Origin: Propionibacteriaceae bacterium
GTDB taxonomy: Bacteria > Actinomycetota > Actinomycetes > Propionibacteriales > Propionibacteriaceae
Assembly (NCBI GenBank): GCA_031266665.1
Contig: JAISAO010000054.1
Coordinates: forward strand, 1-64,000
Direction: 5' to 3'
Length of the DNA: 64,000 nucleotides
A program made the translations under genes and the position numbers. The notes under the pieces were generated by a model. It made no database searches. It was not told where the DNA came from and saw only the letters and a list, made by a program, of their open reading frames with translations. How positions within the stretch are numbered: position 1 is the stretch's first letter; each line of letters opens with the position of its first letter. Positions 42,390 to 51,090 of the stretch are shown one piece after another.

Positions 42390-42574
42390 CACTCGCCCCC
42401 CGCCGCCCGCGCCCGCAGCGGGGTCACCGTCAGACCGTCCACCAGACCCTCCATCGTCTGCCCCGGGGGCGCGGCCCGATCATCCACCGGTCCATTCTCG
42501 CCGCCCGCCGTCGGGACGGGGCTGCTAGCAGAGCGGTTGTCATCCGGGGCGGAGGTCGTGATCCGGCCGACCAT
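42389..42574 (-). CDS. Micro-ORF A between nifS and mnmA, 61 codons
   Basis: Starts at ATG 42574 overlapping the nifS stop and ends at TGA overlapping the ATG of micro-ORF B. It ends LRARAAGGE. Low complexity; no family. Confidence 0.5.
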   Translation of the reverse strand: MVGRITTSAPDDNRSASSPVPTAGGENGPVDDRAAPPGQTMEGLVDGLTVTPLRARAAGGE

Positions 42575-43761
42575 CACTCGCCCCCAGCCGTTCGCGCCCG
42601 CGCCATGGCGGCCGGCAGGGCCGTCAGCAGGGCGTCGATATTACTGTCCCGCGAGGTCACACCGAGGCTGAAGCGCAACCCCCAACGGGCCTCCCGCTCC
42701 GCTGGGTGGCCCATGGCGGTCAGGACGTGGCTTGGCCGGGCCACCCCGGCGGCGCAGGCCGACCCGGCCGAGCAGGCCAGCCCGGCGGCGTCCAACAGCA
42801 ACAACATGTTTTCGCCCAGGCAGCCGTCGAAGACGGCGTTGACGATGTGGGGGGAGCGGGCGGCGGGGTCCTGAGGCCCGGTCACAACCACCCCGGGCAA
42901 CCCGCCCAGGCCGGCCGTCAGCCGGGCCGACAACTCGGCCAGCCGCCGGGCCTCGTCCTGGCGGCGGTCGCAGGCCTCGTCCAGGGCGGCGGCGAAGGCC
43001 GCCACCAGGGCCGCCGGGATGGTGCCCGAGCGCAAGCGGCGCTCCTGGCCGCCGCCGTGGCTGAGCGCCGTCAGGGGGAAGTCGCGCCGGGCCACCAGCG
43101 CGCCGACGCCGACCGGTCCGCCCAGCTTGTGGGCCGACACGCTCACCGCGTCGGGGCCGTCGTCGTCGGCCGCCCGCAGCCGCACCGGGCCATAGGCCAC
43201 CGCCTGGACGGCGTCGCTGTGGCAGGGGGCGCCCCCCGCCCGGACCGCCGGGGCCAGTTCGGCCAGCGGCTGGATGGCGCCGGTCTCGTTATTGGCCCAC
43301 ATGACCGAGGCCAGGGCGATCGTCCCGGCGGCCGCCGCCAACGACTGGCGGGCCGCCGCCAGATCGACCCTCCCGTCGCGACCGACCGGCCACTCGACCA
43401 CCGTGAAACCCTCGGCCCGCAACGCCCGGGCCGCCTCCAACACGGCCGGGTGCTCGACGGCGGAGACGAACACCTGGTTGAGTCCAGGGTCGCCCGCCCG
43501 CCGCGCCCGCGCCCCGCCGATGACGGCCAAGTTGTCGGCCTCGGTGCCGCCGGAGGTGAAGATCACCCCCTGTGGCTCGGCTCCCAGACGCTCGGCCACT
43601 CGCTCACGGGCCTCTTCCACCACTCGCCGGGCCGCCCGGCCGCCGGCGTGGAGCGAACTCGGATTGCCGACGACGGCCGCCGCCCGGCGCCAGGCCTCGG
43701 CCGCCGTCGGCGTCAACGGGCTGGTGGCCGCGTGGTCGAGATAGATCATCGCCTGAGGCAT
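42574..43761 (-). CDS. Cysteine desulfurase (NifS/IscS type)
   Basis: A 395-residue PLP enzyme that supplies sulfur for Fe-S clusters and tRNA thiolation. It has the N-terminal YLDHAATSP motif, PLP Lys in SVSAHKLGGPVGVGAL, RSGTIPAALVAAFA and the catalytic Cys loop LACSAGSACAAG. The gene is followed by two micro-ORFs and mnmA in one coupled operon, so its main customer is probably MnmA. A second start at 43749 (MIYLDH) is possible. Confidence 0.93.
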   Translation of the reverse strand: MPQAMIYLDHAATSPLTPTAAEAWRRAAAVVGNPSSLHAGGRAARRVVEEARERVAERLGAEPQGVIFTSGGTEADNLAVIGGARARRAGDPGLNQVFVSAVEHPAVLEAARALRAEGFTVVEWPVGRDGRVDLAAARQSLAAAAGTIALASVMWANNETGAIQPLAELAPAVRAGGAPCHSDAVQAVAYGPVRLRAADDDGPDAVSVSAHKLGGPVGVGALVARRDFPLTALSHGGGQERRLRSGTIPAALVAAFAAALDEACDRRQDEARRLAELSARLTAGLGGLPGVVVTGPQDPAARSPHIVNAVFDGCLGENMLLLLDAAGLACSAGSACAAGVARPSHVLTAMGHPAEREARWGLRFSLGVTSRDSNIDALLTALPAAMARARTAGGE

Positions 43762-43909
43762 CGGCTCATCCTACGTCGCCCGTTATTCGCCCCGGGTTCC
43801 GGCGGTCGGGCCGTGTTTCGGCGGTCGGGCCGGGTTCCGGGGTGGCGATGGGTAACGCCAGGGCGGGCTTGACCCGTCCCCTCTCCGGGGGCTGGTTCGC
43901 GGCTGACCC

Positions 43910-43936
43910 AGATCCCGGATCAAGTCCGGGATGACG
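43910..43936. repeat. Dispersed REP-like palindrome
   Basis: A consensus copy with core CCCGGATCAAGTCCGGG followed by ATGACG. The MITE-like element at 43937 is inserted right at its end. Confidence 0.8.
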
Positions 43937-44099
43937 CTAGATGGTTAATTCCAAGGGCTGGGCGATGGATTCGCGCTCAGACGGCGGGCCGGCAAGGAAG
44001 AGGAGAGAGGCGATGTGTCGCATCGCCGACCGACGATGACGCCGCCGGCGCGTCGTCTGGGCGTGAGGACGAGCCCATGGCTTGGAATTAACCATCTAG
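43937..44099. mobile_element. MITE-like element, family 1, copy B
   Basis: 163 bases with terminal inverted repeats CTAGATGGTTAATTCCAAG and CTTGGAATTAACCATCTAG (perfect). The interior is the reverse complement of copy A, and both are exactly the same length, so they are one element type in opposite orientation. No coding capacity. Confidence 0.87.
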
Positions 44100-44188
44100 T
44101 GGGGTCGTGGTGGGAAAGACCGGCGGCATCGCTCATCGGGGGCGGGGCGGCGATGGGTACGCCAACGGGCTTGACTCGTCACCTCCCC

Positions 44189-44215
44189 AGATCCCGGATC
44201 AAGTCCGGGACGACG
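44189..44215. repeat. Dispersed REP-like palindrome
   Basis: Core CCCGGATCAAGTCCGGG followed by ACGACG; one base off the consensus tail. Confidence 0.75.
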
Positions 44216-44376
44216 GCAGGACGACGGCAGTGGGGTCGTGGCGGATGAGGCGCGGTGTAGGCCGGTGGCGGTGATAAAGCAGATAAATCGATACAACTGT
44301 GGCTGGGCCCGCCGCGCGTCCGCCGCTCGGTCGCCGGATGGCCCTCGGGGGACGGGCGTGGGAAGATGGCCCCGAG

Positions 44377-45381
44377 ATGGAGATCGAACCCACCGCCCGG
44401 AGTCCTCTGACCGCCGACCAGTTCGACGCCTGGGGGCGTCGCTTGCTGGCGGGACTGGAGCAACGGTTGCGCGCCGTCTTGACCGCCGACTCGCCCCTCG
44501 TGACCGAGCTGGCCGGCCACTTGGCGGCGGCCGGGGGCAAGCGTTTCCGACCGCTGCTGGTGATCGGCGCCGCCGGGCTGGGCTTCAGCTGGGGCCGGCC
44601 GGTGGACGAGGAACAGGTCCTGCGGGCCGCTTTGGTGGTCGAGTTGACCCATGTGGCCTCGCTCTACCACGACGATGTCATGGACTCGGCCGAATTGCGC
44701 CGGGGCGGTCCCAGCGCCAACAAGCTGTGGGACAACACCTTGGCCATTCTGACGGGCGACTTCATCTTCGCCCGGGCCTCGTCCGTCGTCGCCACCTTGG
44801 GCCCGGCCTATGTCCAATTCCAGGCCGACACCTTCGCCCGCCTGGTCACCGGTCAGATCGAGGAGGTCCGCGGCCCGGCCGCCGGGGCCGACCGGGTGGG
44901 GCATCACCTCAAGGTGGTGGCCGACAAGACTGGCGCCTTGATCGCGGCCTCGGCCCGCTTCGGCGGCATGGTGGCCGGGGCGAACGCGGCCCAGTTGGAG
45001 TCCTTGACCCGCTTCGGCGAGATCCTGGGAACGGTCTTCCAGTTGTCCGACGACCTGATCGATATCGTGGCCCCGAACTCCGGCAAGACCCCCGGCACGG
45101 ACCTGCGCGAGGGTGTTCCCACCTTAACCACGCTGTTGATCCAGGCCGCCGCCCGCCCCCAGGACGCCCGCCTGCTGGAGTTGCTGGCCGCCCCGGTGCC
45201 GCCCGAGCGCCTGGCCGAGGCCCTGGCCCTGGTCCGGGCCCACCCGGCGGCGGCCCAGGTGCGCCGCCAGATCGCCGTCCGGGCCGAGGCCGCCCGCCAG
45301 GAGTTGGCCAGCCTGCCCGAAGGCCCGGCCAAGGCCTCCTTGGACCAACTCTGCGACCTGGCGGTCACCCGCTCGGCCTGA
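44377..45381 (+). CDS. Polyprenyl diphosphate synthase
   Basis: A 334-residue all-helical prenyltransferase with both aspartate motifs: LYHDDVMDSAELRRG and LSDDLIDIV. It also has the GGKRFRPLL entry motif and KTGALIAASARFGG. It elongates isoprenyl chains, most likely for menaquinone (HepT/GrcC-like), but the chain length cannot be read with confidence. An earlier in-frame ATG at 44299 would add a tail with no similarity to the family. Confidence 0.9.
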   Translation: MEIEPTARSPLTADQFDAWGRRLLAGLEQRLRAVLTADSPLVTELAGHLAAAGGKRFRPLLVIGAAGLGFSWGRPVDEEQVLRAALVVELTHVASLYHDDVMDSAELRRGGPSANKLWDNTLAILTGDFIFARASSVVATLGPAYVQFQADTFARLVTGQIEEVRGPAAGADRVGHHLKVVADKTGALIAASARFGGMVAGANAAQLESLTRFGEILGTVFQLSDDLIDIVAPNSGKTPGTDLREGVPTLTTLLIQAAARPQDARLLELLAAPVPPERLAEALALVRAHPAAAQVRRQIAVRAEAARQELASLPEGPAKASLDQLCDLAVTRSA

Positions 45382-45466
45382 GTCTCCGGCCCTGGCCGCC
45401 GAGCGGTCTGAGGACCGCCAGCCCCAGGCTCGGACGACGTTCTCGGAGTAGGAGATAGACGCGGTA

Positions 45467-45530
45467 ACGTTCATCACATTGAACACAAGACGTGACAAGT
45501 TGGTCGGTGTTCATTAGACTGAACGTCGTG
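45467..45530 (+). promoter_or_regulatory. Promoter/operator of the DUF4143 ATPase cassette, left copy
   Basis: -35 GTGACA (45492-45497), 17-base spacer, -10 TAGACT (45515-45520). Two palindromes, GTTCATCACATTGAAC (45469-45484) and GTTCATTAGACTGAAC (45509-45524), lie 40 bases apart, the second on the -10 box. Transcription should begin at about 45527, so the message would be leaderless with GTG 45528. Confidence 0.68.
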
Positions 45531-46763
45531 AACGAGTTGATTGACCGGCCGGCCAGCCTGGCCGCGCTCCGGCGCTGGCGTGAACGGCCCGTCATCAAGG
45601 TCGTGACCGGAGTCAGACGTTGTGGCAAGTCCACCCTACTGGAGTTGTTCCAACAAGAATTGATCGCGGGCGGCGTGGCCCCGGACCACATCGTCAGCCT
45701 GAACCTGGAAGACTTCGCGCTGGCCCACCTGGGCGAGGCCTCGGCCCTCCACCAATACATCACCGCCCGGCTGGCCCCCAGTGGAACAACTTATGTATTT
45801 ATAGACGAGGTCCAGCTGGTGGACCAGTTCGAGCGCGTGGTGAACAGCCTTCAGCTTCGCCCCCAGGCCGACCTCTACGTCACCGGCTCCAACGCCCGAA
45901 TGCTGTCTGGGGAACTGGCCACGTTGCTGTCGGGCCGGTACGTCGAAATCGAGCTTCAACCATTGTCGCTGGCCGAGTTCGCCCAAGCCCGGCGCGACCG
46001 GGCCGGGGCGGCCGAGGACCTGTCCCCGGCGGGCCTCTACGCCTCCTACCTCCGGTTCGGCGGTTTCCCCCTCGTCCAAGACCTCATACCCGACCTGCGG
46101 GCGTCCCAGGATTATCTCGACGGCATCGTCTCGACCGTTCTCCTGAAAGATGTGGCCGTCCGTCAGAACGTGTCCAGCGCCGCCATGCTGCGCGACGTCA
46201 CCGGCTTCCTGTTCCAGAACGTCGGCAACCTGACCTCCCTCCGCCGAGTGTCCGACAGCCTGAGGTCAGCCGGGCGGAGCCCTTCCCCGAACACGGTCGA
46301 GAGCTACCTGACCGGCCTGATCGACGCCTACCTGCTCTATCCCGTCGAGCGCTGGGACGTCAAAGGCCTGCGCCGGCTCAGCGGTCCCGCGAAGTACTAC
46401 TGCGTCGATCCCGCGTTGCGCGCCAGCCTGGTCGGAAACACGGGTGGCGACATCGGCCACGTCCTTGAGAACCTCGTCTTCCTGGAACTCCATCGCCGCC
46501 ACGGCCGGGTCCGGATCGGACACTCGTCCGGGGGCGAGATCGATTTCCTGGCCGGAGAGGGCGTCGACTTGGCCTACTACCAGGTCGCGGCCTCGGTCCA
46601 CGATCCCGCCACCTTGGCCCGAGAACTCGGCCCCCTCCAGGCCGTGCGGGACCATCGCCCCAAATTTCTCCTCACGCTCGACCCGGAGCCACCGGCGACC
46701 CACGACGGGATCGTCCAACGGCCGGTTGTGGAGTGGCTCTTGGAGGACGACCGACAGGTATAG
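45528..46763 (+). CDS. AAA ATPase with DUF4143 domain
   Basis: A 411-residue protein. Walker A GVRRCGKST (28-36), Walker B YVFIDEVQ near residue 92 and sensor YVTGSNARML form the AAA_14 module. The second half has DUF4143 features (VESYLTGLIDAYLLYPVERW, LENLVFLELHRR). Family members are common accessory ATPases of unclear function, sometimes with a nuclease-like C terminus (GEIDFLAG here). GTG 45528 lacks a ribosome-binding site, consistent with a leaderless message. Confidence 0.85.
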   Translation: MNELIDRPASLAALRRWRERPVIKVVTGVRRCGKSTLLELFQQELIAGGVAPDHIVSLNLEDFALAHLGEASALHQYITARLAPSGTTYVFIDEVQLVDQFERVVNSLQLRPQADLYVTGSNARMLSGELATLLSGRYVEIELQPLSLAEFAQARRDRAGAAEDLSPAGLYASYLRFGGFPLVQDLIPDLRASQDYLDGIVSTVLLKDVAVRQNVSSAAMLRDVTGFLFQNVGNLTSLRRVSDSLRSAGRSPSPNTVESYLTGLIDAYLLYPVERWDVKGLRRLSGPAKYYCVDPALRASLVGNTGGDIGHVLENLVFLELHRRHGRVRIGHSSGGEIDFLAGEGVDLAYYQVAASVHDPATLARELGPLQAVRDHRPKFLLTLDPEPPATHDGIVQRPVVEWLLEDDRQV

Positions 46764-46847
46764 ATTCCTCGGCCGGTCGGGGACGGCAAGTCCGGCAGTC
46801 CGCTTAGTTTTCTTTAGAAGTTTCCCGTGGGCCAGCACGGCCGCCCC

Positions 46848-46874
46848 AGATCCCGGATCGAGTTTGGGGCGGCG
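46848..46874. repeat. Dispersed REP-like palindrome, degenerate copy
   Basis: Begins AGATCCCGGATCGAG and continues with TTTGGGGCGGCG; only the left arm fits the consensus well. Confidence 0.5.
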
Positions 46875-46881
46875 ACCAGTG

Positions 46882-46945
46882 ACGTTCAGCACGCTGAGCA
46901 TCAGGCGTGAAAGTTCGACCGCTGTTCAGTGGAATGAACGCCGTG
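46882..46945. repeat. Right copy of the ATPase promoter/operator region
   Basis: Aligns without gaps to 45467-45530 at 46 of 64 positions, with both palindromes recognisable (GTTCAGCACGCTGAGC and GTTCAGTGGAATGAAC) and ending in a GTG. That GTG opens only 13 codons, so no gene follows. Confidence 0.75.
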
Positions 46946-46988
46946 GGCACTTGGCGGTTTTCCATTAGCAAGCTTTATTGGTGACAAC

Positions 46989-48851
46989 TCACTGGTGCTT
47001 GCCCCGCGCCCGCGCCCGGCCGCGCTCCCGGGCTGATAAGGTGACTTTGCGGATGCGGATGTGGGCCGGCGTCACCTCCAGGCACTCGTCCTCGCGGCAG
47101 AACTCCAGGGCCTGCTCCAGGCTCAACTGCTTGGGCGGGATGAGGCGTTCCAGCTCCTCGCCGGTCGAGGAACGGACGTTGGTCAGCTTCTTCTCCTTGG
47201 TGGGGTTGACGTCCATGTCCTCGGGCCGGGGGTTCTCGCCCACGATCATGCCCTCGTAAACCTCTGTTCCCGGTCCGATGAACAAGGCGCCACGGTCTTG
47301 CAGGTTGAACAAGGCGTAGGTCGTGGCGGTGCCCCGGCGGTCGGCCACCAGCGAGCCGGTGGGGCGCAGCCGGATGTCGCCGGCCCAAGGCTCGTAGCCC
47401 TCGAAAACGTGGTTCAACACGCCGGTTCCCCTGGTCTCGGTCAAGAACTCCGTCCGGATGCCGATCAGGCCCCGGGCCGGGATGGTGTACTCGATCCGCA
47501 CCCAGCCGGTGCCGTGGTTGACCATATGTTCCAAACGACCCTTGCGCAGGCCGACCAACTGGGTGGTGACGCCGAAATACTCCTCCGGCACATCGATGGT
47601 CAGCCGCTCGATAGGCTCGTGCGGGCGGCCCTCGACCAGCTTGGTGACGACCTGGGGCTTGCCCACGGTCAGCTCGAAGGACTCGCGCCGCATGGTCTCG
47701 ACCAGCACGGCCAACTGGAGCTCGCCCCGGCCTTGGATCTCCCAGGTGTCGGGCCGCTCGGTCCCCAGCACCCGGATGGAGACGTTGCCGACCAGCTCCT
47801 GGTCCAAGCGCTGGCGCAGCAGGCGGGCGGTCAGGTGTTTGCCCGACCGGCCGGACAAGGGCGAGGTGTTGATGCCGAGGGTGATCGAGAGCGAGGGCTC
47901 GTCGACGTGGATCAAGGGCAGGGGACGGGGGTTGTCCGGGTCGGACAGGGTCTCGCCGATGGTGATCTCGGGGATGCCGGCGATGGCCACGATGTCGCCC
48001 GGCCCGGCCTCCTCGGCCGGCACCCGCTCCAGAGCCTCGGTGCGCAACAGCTCCGACAGACGGACGTTCTGGATCGTGCCGTCGGACCGGCACCAGGCCA
48101 CGGTCTGGCCCTTGCGCAGAGAGCCGTTGACAATCCGGCACAAGGCCAGCCGGCCCAGGTAGGGCGAGGCGTCGAGGTTGGTGACGTGGGCCTGGAGGGG
48201 GAAACCCTCGATGTAGCTGGGGGGTGGAATGGTGTCGAACAGGGTCTGGAACAGCGGCTCCAGGTTCTCACTGTCGGGCATGGCGCCGTCCTCGGGCCGG
48301 TCGAGCGAGGCCCGGCCGGCCTTGGCGGCGCAATAAACAATGGGGAAGTCCAATAGATGGGTTTGGTCGTCCTCGATCAAGTCCAAGAACAAGCTATAAG
48401 TCTCATCCAAGACGGCGGCGATGCGGGCGTCGGGCCGGTCGACCTTGTTGATCACCACCACGATGGGCAGTTTCTTGGCCAAAGCCTTGCGCAAGACGAA
48501 ACGGGTTTGGGGCAGGGGTCCCTCGGAGGCGTCGATCAGCAGCAGCGCCCCGTCGACCATCTCCAGGCCGCGCTCGACCTCGCCCCCGAAGTCGGCGTGG
48601 CCCGGGGTGTCGACAATGTTGATGGTGATGGGTTGGCCGTCGCTCCGACGGTGTTGGACGGCCGTGTTCTTGGCCAGGATGGTGATGCCCTTCTCCCGCT
48701 CTAAATCCATCGAGTCGAGCACCCGGGTCTCGACCTCCTGGTTGGCCCGGAAGGCCCCCGACTGCCAGAGCATGGCGTCGACCAAAGTGGTTTTGCCGTG
48801 GTCGACATGGGCGATGATGGCGACATTGCGCCGGTCGGGCCGCTGGGCCAT
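46989..48851 (-). CDS. typA: Ribosome-associated GTPase TypA/BipA
   Basis: A 620-residue translational GTPase starting at ATG 48851 behind AAGGAGA. Motifs: G1 [11 protein letters not shown]3 [16 protein letters not shown]4 NKVDR. The late TypA-specific C-terminal part ([17 protein letters not shown], and [20 protein letters not shown]) is present. It assists ribosome assembly and stress adaptation. The frame extends upstream of 48851 without a sensible start. Confidence 0.95.
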   Translation of the reverse strand: MAQRPDRRNVAIIAHVDHGKTTLVDAMLWQSGAFRANQEVETRVLDSMDLEREKGITILAKNTAVQHRRSDGQPITINIVDTPGHADFGGEVERGLEMVDGALLLIDASEGPLPQTRFVLRKALAKKLPIVVVINKVDRPDARIAAVLDETYSLFLDLIEDDQTHLLDFPIVYCAAKAGRASLDRPEDGAMPDSENLEPLFQTLFDTIPPPSYIEGFPLQAHVTNLDASPYLGRLALCRIVNGSLRKGQTVAWCRSDGTIQNVRLSELLRTEALERVPAEEAGPGDIVAIAGIPEITIGETLSDPDNPRPLPLIHVDEPSLSITLGINTSPLSGRSGKHLTARLLRQRLDQELVGNVSIRVLGTERPDTWEIQGRGELQLAVLVETMRRESFELTVGKPQVVTKLVEGRPHEPIERLTIDVPEEYFGVTTQLVGLRKGRLEHMVNHGTGWVRIEYTIPARGLIGIRTEFLTETRGTGVLNHVFEGYEPWAGDIRLRPTGSLVADRRGTATTYALFNLQDRGALFIGPGTEVYEGMIVGENPRPEDMDVNPTKEKKLTNVRSSTGEELERLIPPKQLSLEQALEFCREDECLEVTPAHIRIRKVTLSARERGRARARGKHQ

Positions 48852-48975
48852 AGATCTCCTTCGGCAGCGAGCAAACTCCTTGATTCTATCTCGGAGAGCC
48901 AGGAGAGGCTGGTGGCGGCGGGCCCGTACCCGGTGCCGGGTCCGACGGCCCGGACGGGCGTGGCAGGATGACGTC

Positions 48976-49464
48976 ATGGAAGCGGAGCGTGAAACCCTCA
49001 CCTGGTCCGGTTTCGGGGAGGCCAGCCGCCAACTCGGGGCCGACATCGTGGCCTCGGGCTACCGGCCCGACCTGATCTTGAGCATCGCCCGGGGCGGCCT
49101 GTTCATCGCCGGGGCGCTGGGCTACGCCCTCGGCATCAAGAACCTCCACGTCATGAACATCGAGTTCTACACCGACGTGGACGAGCGCCTGCCGCTGCCC
49201 ATCATGTTGCCACCGGTGCCGCAGGAGATTGACCTCAAAGAGAAATCAGTCTTGTGCGTGGACGATGTCGCCGACACCGGCGGCACCCTCAAGCTGGTGC
49301 GCGACTACTGCGCCGGCCGAGTGCGCCAGATCCGCATCGCCGTGCTCTACCAGAAGCCGACCTCGGCGGTGGACTGCGACTATGTCTGGCGCCACACCGA
49401 CCACTGGATCGCCTTCCCCTGGTCCAGCCAGCCGCCCCTGGTGGCCGGTGCCTCCCAGTACTGA
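48976..49464 (+). CDS. Phosphoribosyltransferase (COG2236 type)
   Basis: A 162-residue protein with the PRPP-binding loop [14 protein letters not shown] and the early segment [20 protein letters not shown]. It is a hypoxanthine/xanthine-type or uncharacterised phosphoribosyltransferase. The last 66 bases recur at 50904-50969, on the far side of two accessory genes. Confidence 0.88.
   Translation: MEAERETLTWSGFGEASRQLGADIVASGYRPDLILSIARGGLFIAGALGYALGIKNLHVMNIEFYTDVDERLPLPIMLPPVPQEIDLKEKSVLCVDDVADTGGTLKLVRDYCAGRVRQIRIAVLYQKPTSAVDCDYVWRHTDHWIAFPWSSQPPLVAGASQY
49399..49464 (+). repeat. Phosphoribosyltransferase 3' end, copy 1
   Basis: The segment from GACCACTGGATCGCCTTC to the TGA matches 50904-50969 at about 58 of 66 positions, same orientation. 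Confidence 0.85.
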
Positions 49465-49509
49465 CGGCCGCTCCGGACGCGGCCGGGGTCTCAACAATCA
49501 GGAGTCTGA

Positions 49510-49932
49510 ATGATCAGAACGGCCGCGCTCGTGTTCGTCCGAGACTGCGCTTTACTCTTGGTTAGGCCTGCCGGTAAAACTGCCTTTTATATGCCAGGAG
49601 GAAAAATTGAACATCACGAATCGCCGCTCACCGCTCTAAACCGGGAGGTGCGAGAAGAGTTGGGCAGTGTGGCCGTTCCCCCGATCACCCATCTATGCGA
49701 TATTATCGCTCAGGCCTACGGGGAGCCTCAAGGCGTCCTCGTCCGTATGGCCTGTTTCACGGCCAGCCTGGAGAGTCCTCCCAGACCCTGCGCTGAAATA
49801 GCGGAGATTGGTTGGTTCACCGCCGCCGACTATAGGCTGCAACCGGATCGCGCTCCAGCCGTCGAGGAGCTGTTCAAGCATCCCGCCCTATTAAGTACAA
49901 TAAAGACAGGCCGTCTCGGAGAAATTGAATAG
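49510..49932 (+). CDS. NUDIX hydrolase
   Basis: A 140-residue protein with a complete NUDIX box (GGKIEHHESPLTALNREV through REELGS). Substrate unknown. Codons are noticeably more A/T-rich than in flanking genes, suggesting recent arrival. It sits with the HAD gene inside the segment between the two phosphoribosyltransferase 3' ends. A ribosome-binding site (AGGAG) precedes the ATG. Confidence 0.9.
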   Translation: MIRTAALVFVRDCALLLVRPAGKTAFYMPGGKIEHHESPLTALNREVREELGSVAVPPITHLCDIIAQAYGEPQGVLVRMACFTASLESPPRPCAEIAEIGWFTAADYRLQPDRAPAVEELFKHPALLSTIKTGRLGEIE

Positions 49933-49933
49933 C

Positions 49934-50809
49934 ATGGAAACTGGAAGTCATCTTGGGCCTCATCATTCTCTCGCTAGCGGCTCCTTTGACCCGTCTACGG
50001 TCTCGGGAGGCAGTGTGAGTCCCCATTGGCGGCCACGGTTAGTCGCAATGGATATCGACGGCACGATTCTAGCCCCCGGACGTCCCATCGCCGCCGCCGT
50101 GGTCGAGGCTATAGACCGGGCGCGCGACCAGGGGGCGCTAATCGTCTTAGCCAGCGGGCGGGCCACCTTTGAAATTGACGATATAGTCACCGCCCTCGGC
50201 TTGAACGACGGCTACATTATCTGCTCCAATGGGGCAGTTGTCGCCCGATTGCCCGACCGCGCGGTCGTGGTCTCGCACAGCTTCGACGTCGGCGACTCTT
50301 TGAAACAGATACTGGCGGCGGTCCCCAACGCCCTCATCGCCGTCGAGGATCTCGGCCGCGGCTATCGCGTCTCCGCGCCCTTCCCCGAGGGAGAATTATT
50401 CGGCCCCCAGATCCTGGTCGGCCGTGAGCAACTGCTGGTCGGGCGCACCGTGCGGGCCATCATCCGCGACCCCCAGGCCACAGTGGCCGACTTCGTCCGG
50501 CTGGCCAGTTCTCTCCACCTCCGCGAGGTTGTTTATTCGGTCGGTTATCGCGCTTGGCTCGACCTCGGCCCCGGGGGTGTCACCAAAGGGTCGGCGCTGG
50601 AAGAGCTGGCCCGGCTGTTGCAGATCCAACGAGCCGATATTTTAGCCGTCGGGGACGGCCGCAACGACCTCGAGATGATTCAATGGGCCGGCCGCGGCGT
50701 CGCCATGGGGCAGGCCCCCCAGGAGGTGCGCGACCAAGCGGACCACACCACGGGGGACGTCCAGCAAGACGGTCTGGCCGAAGAGCTTGCCTGTTGGTTT
50801 CCCGTCTAG
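49934..50809 (+). CDS. Cof-type HAD-superfamily hydrolase
   Basis: A 291-residue HAD IIB phosphatase. Motif I is MDIDGTIL, motif II is IVLASGRA, motif III Lys is in GGVTKGSALEEL and motif IV is AVGDGRNDLEM. It follows the NUDIX gene with a one-base gap and is probably co-translated. The natural substrate is likely a sugar phosphate or a nucleotide. An upstream TTG at 49925 is in frame, but ATG 49934 is preferred. Confidence 0.9.
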   Translation: METGSHLGPHHSLASGSFDPSTVSGGSVSPHWRPRLVAMDIDGTILAPGRPIAAAVVEAIDRARDQGALIVLASGRATFEIDDIVTALGLNDGYIICSNGAVVARLPDRAVVVSHSFDVGDSLKQILAAVPNALIAVEDLGRGYRVSAPFPEGELFGPQILVGREQLLVGRTVRAIIRDPQATVADFVRLASSLHLREVVYSVGYRAWLDLGPGGVTKGSALEELARLLQIQRADILAVGDGRNDLEMIQWAGRGVAMGQAPQEVRDQADHTTGDVQQDGLAEELACWFPV

Positions 50810-51090
50810 CCGACCCACCGGTTCGGCCAACGTCGCCCCGGACTAACCGTTGGTCGCCCGATGACTGAGGATCGGTTTATCTGGGCTCAAGCGGGGACGA
50901 CGGGACCACTGGATCGCCTTCTCTCGGTCCAGCCAACCACCGTTGGTGGCCGGGGCCTCCCAGTACTGAAACTAACGTTGACAACGAGACTGACGGCGGT
51001 TGTCGGCGGACCCGCTAACAACCGTCTGCCCGCGTCCGCCCGGCGGGGCCGGTTCTCGCGCTGGTGGCCGGTCATGCTTAGATAGACCCC
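50810..51090. other. Intergenic region with the phosphoribosyltransferase 3' echo
   Basis: No gene. It carries the repeated 3' end at 50904-50969 and the promoter region of the transcarboxylase operon. Confidence 0.6.
50904..50969 (+). pseudogene. Fragment: second copy of the phosphoribosyltransferase 3' end
   Basis: About 88 percent identical to 49399-49464 and ending at the same TGA, with the reading frame kept (DHWIAFSRSSQPTTVGGRGL is not conserved, but the last Ser-Gln-Tyr codons are). No start or 5' portion is present. Confidence 0.75.

Larger units (their letters stand above)
43762..44376. other. Intergenic region filled with repeats
   Basis: About 600 bases without a supported gene. 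It contains two REP-like palindromes (43910-43936 and 44189-44215), each preceded by a related GGGCTTGAC(C/T)CGTC box, and the MITE-like copy B between them. Confidence 0.7.
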
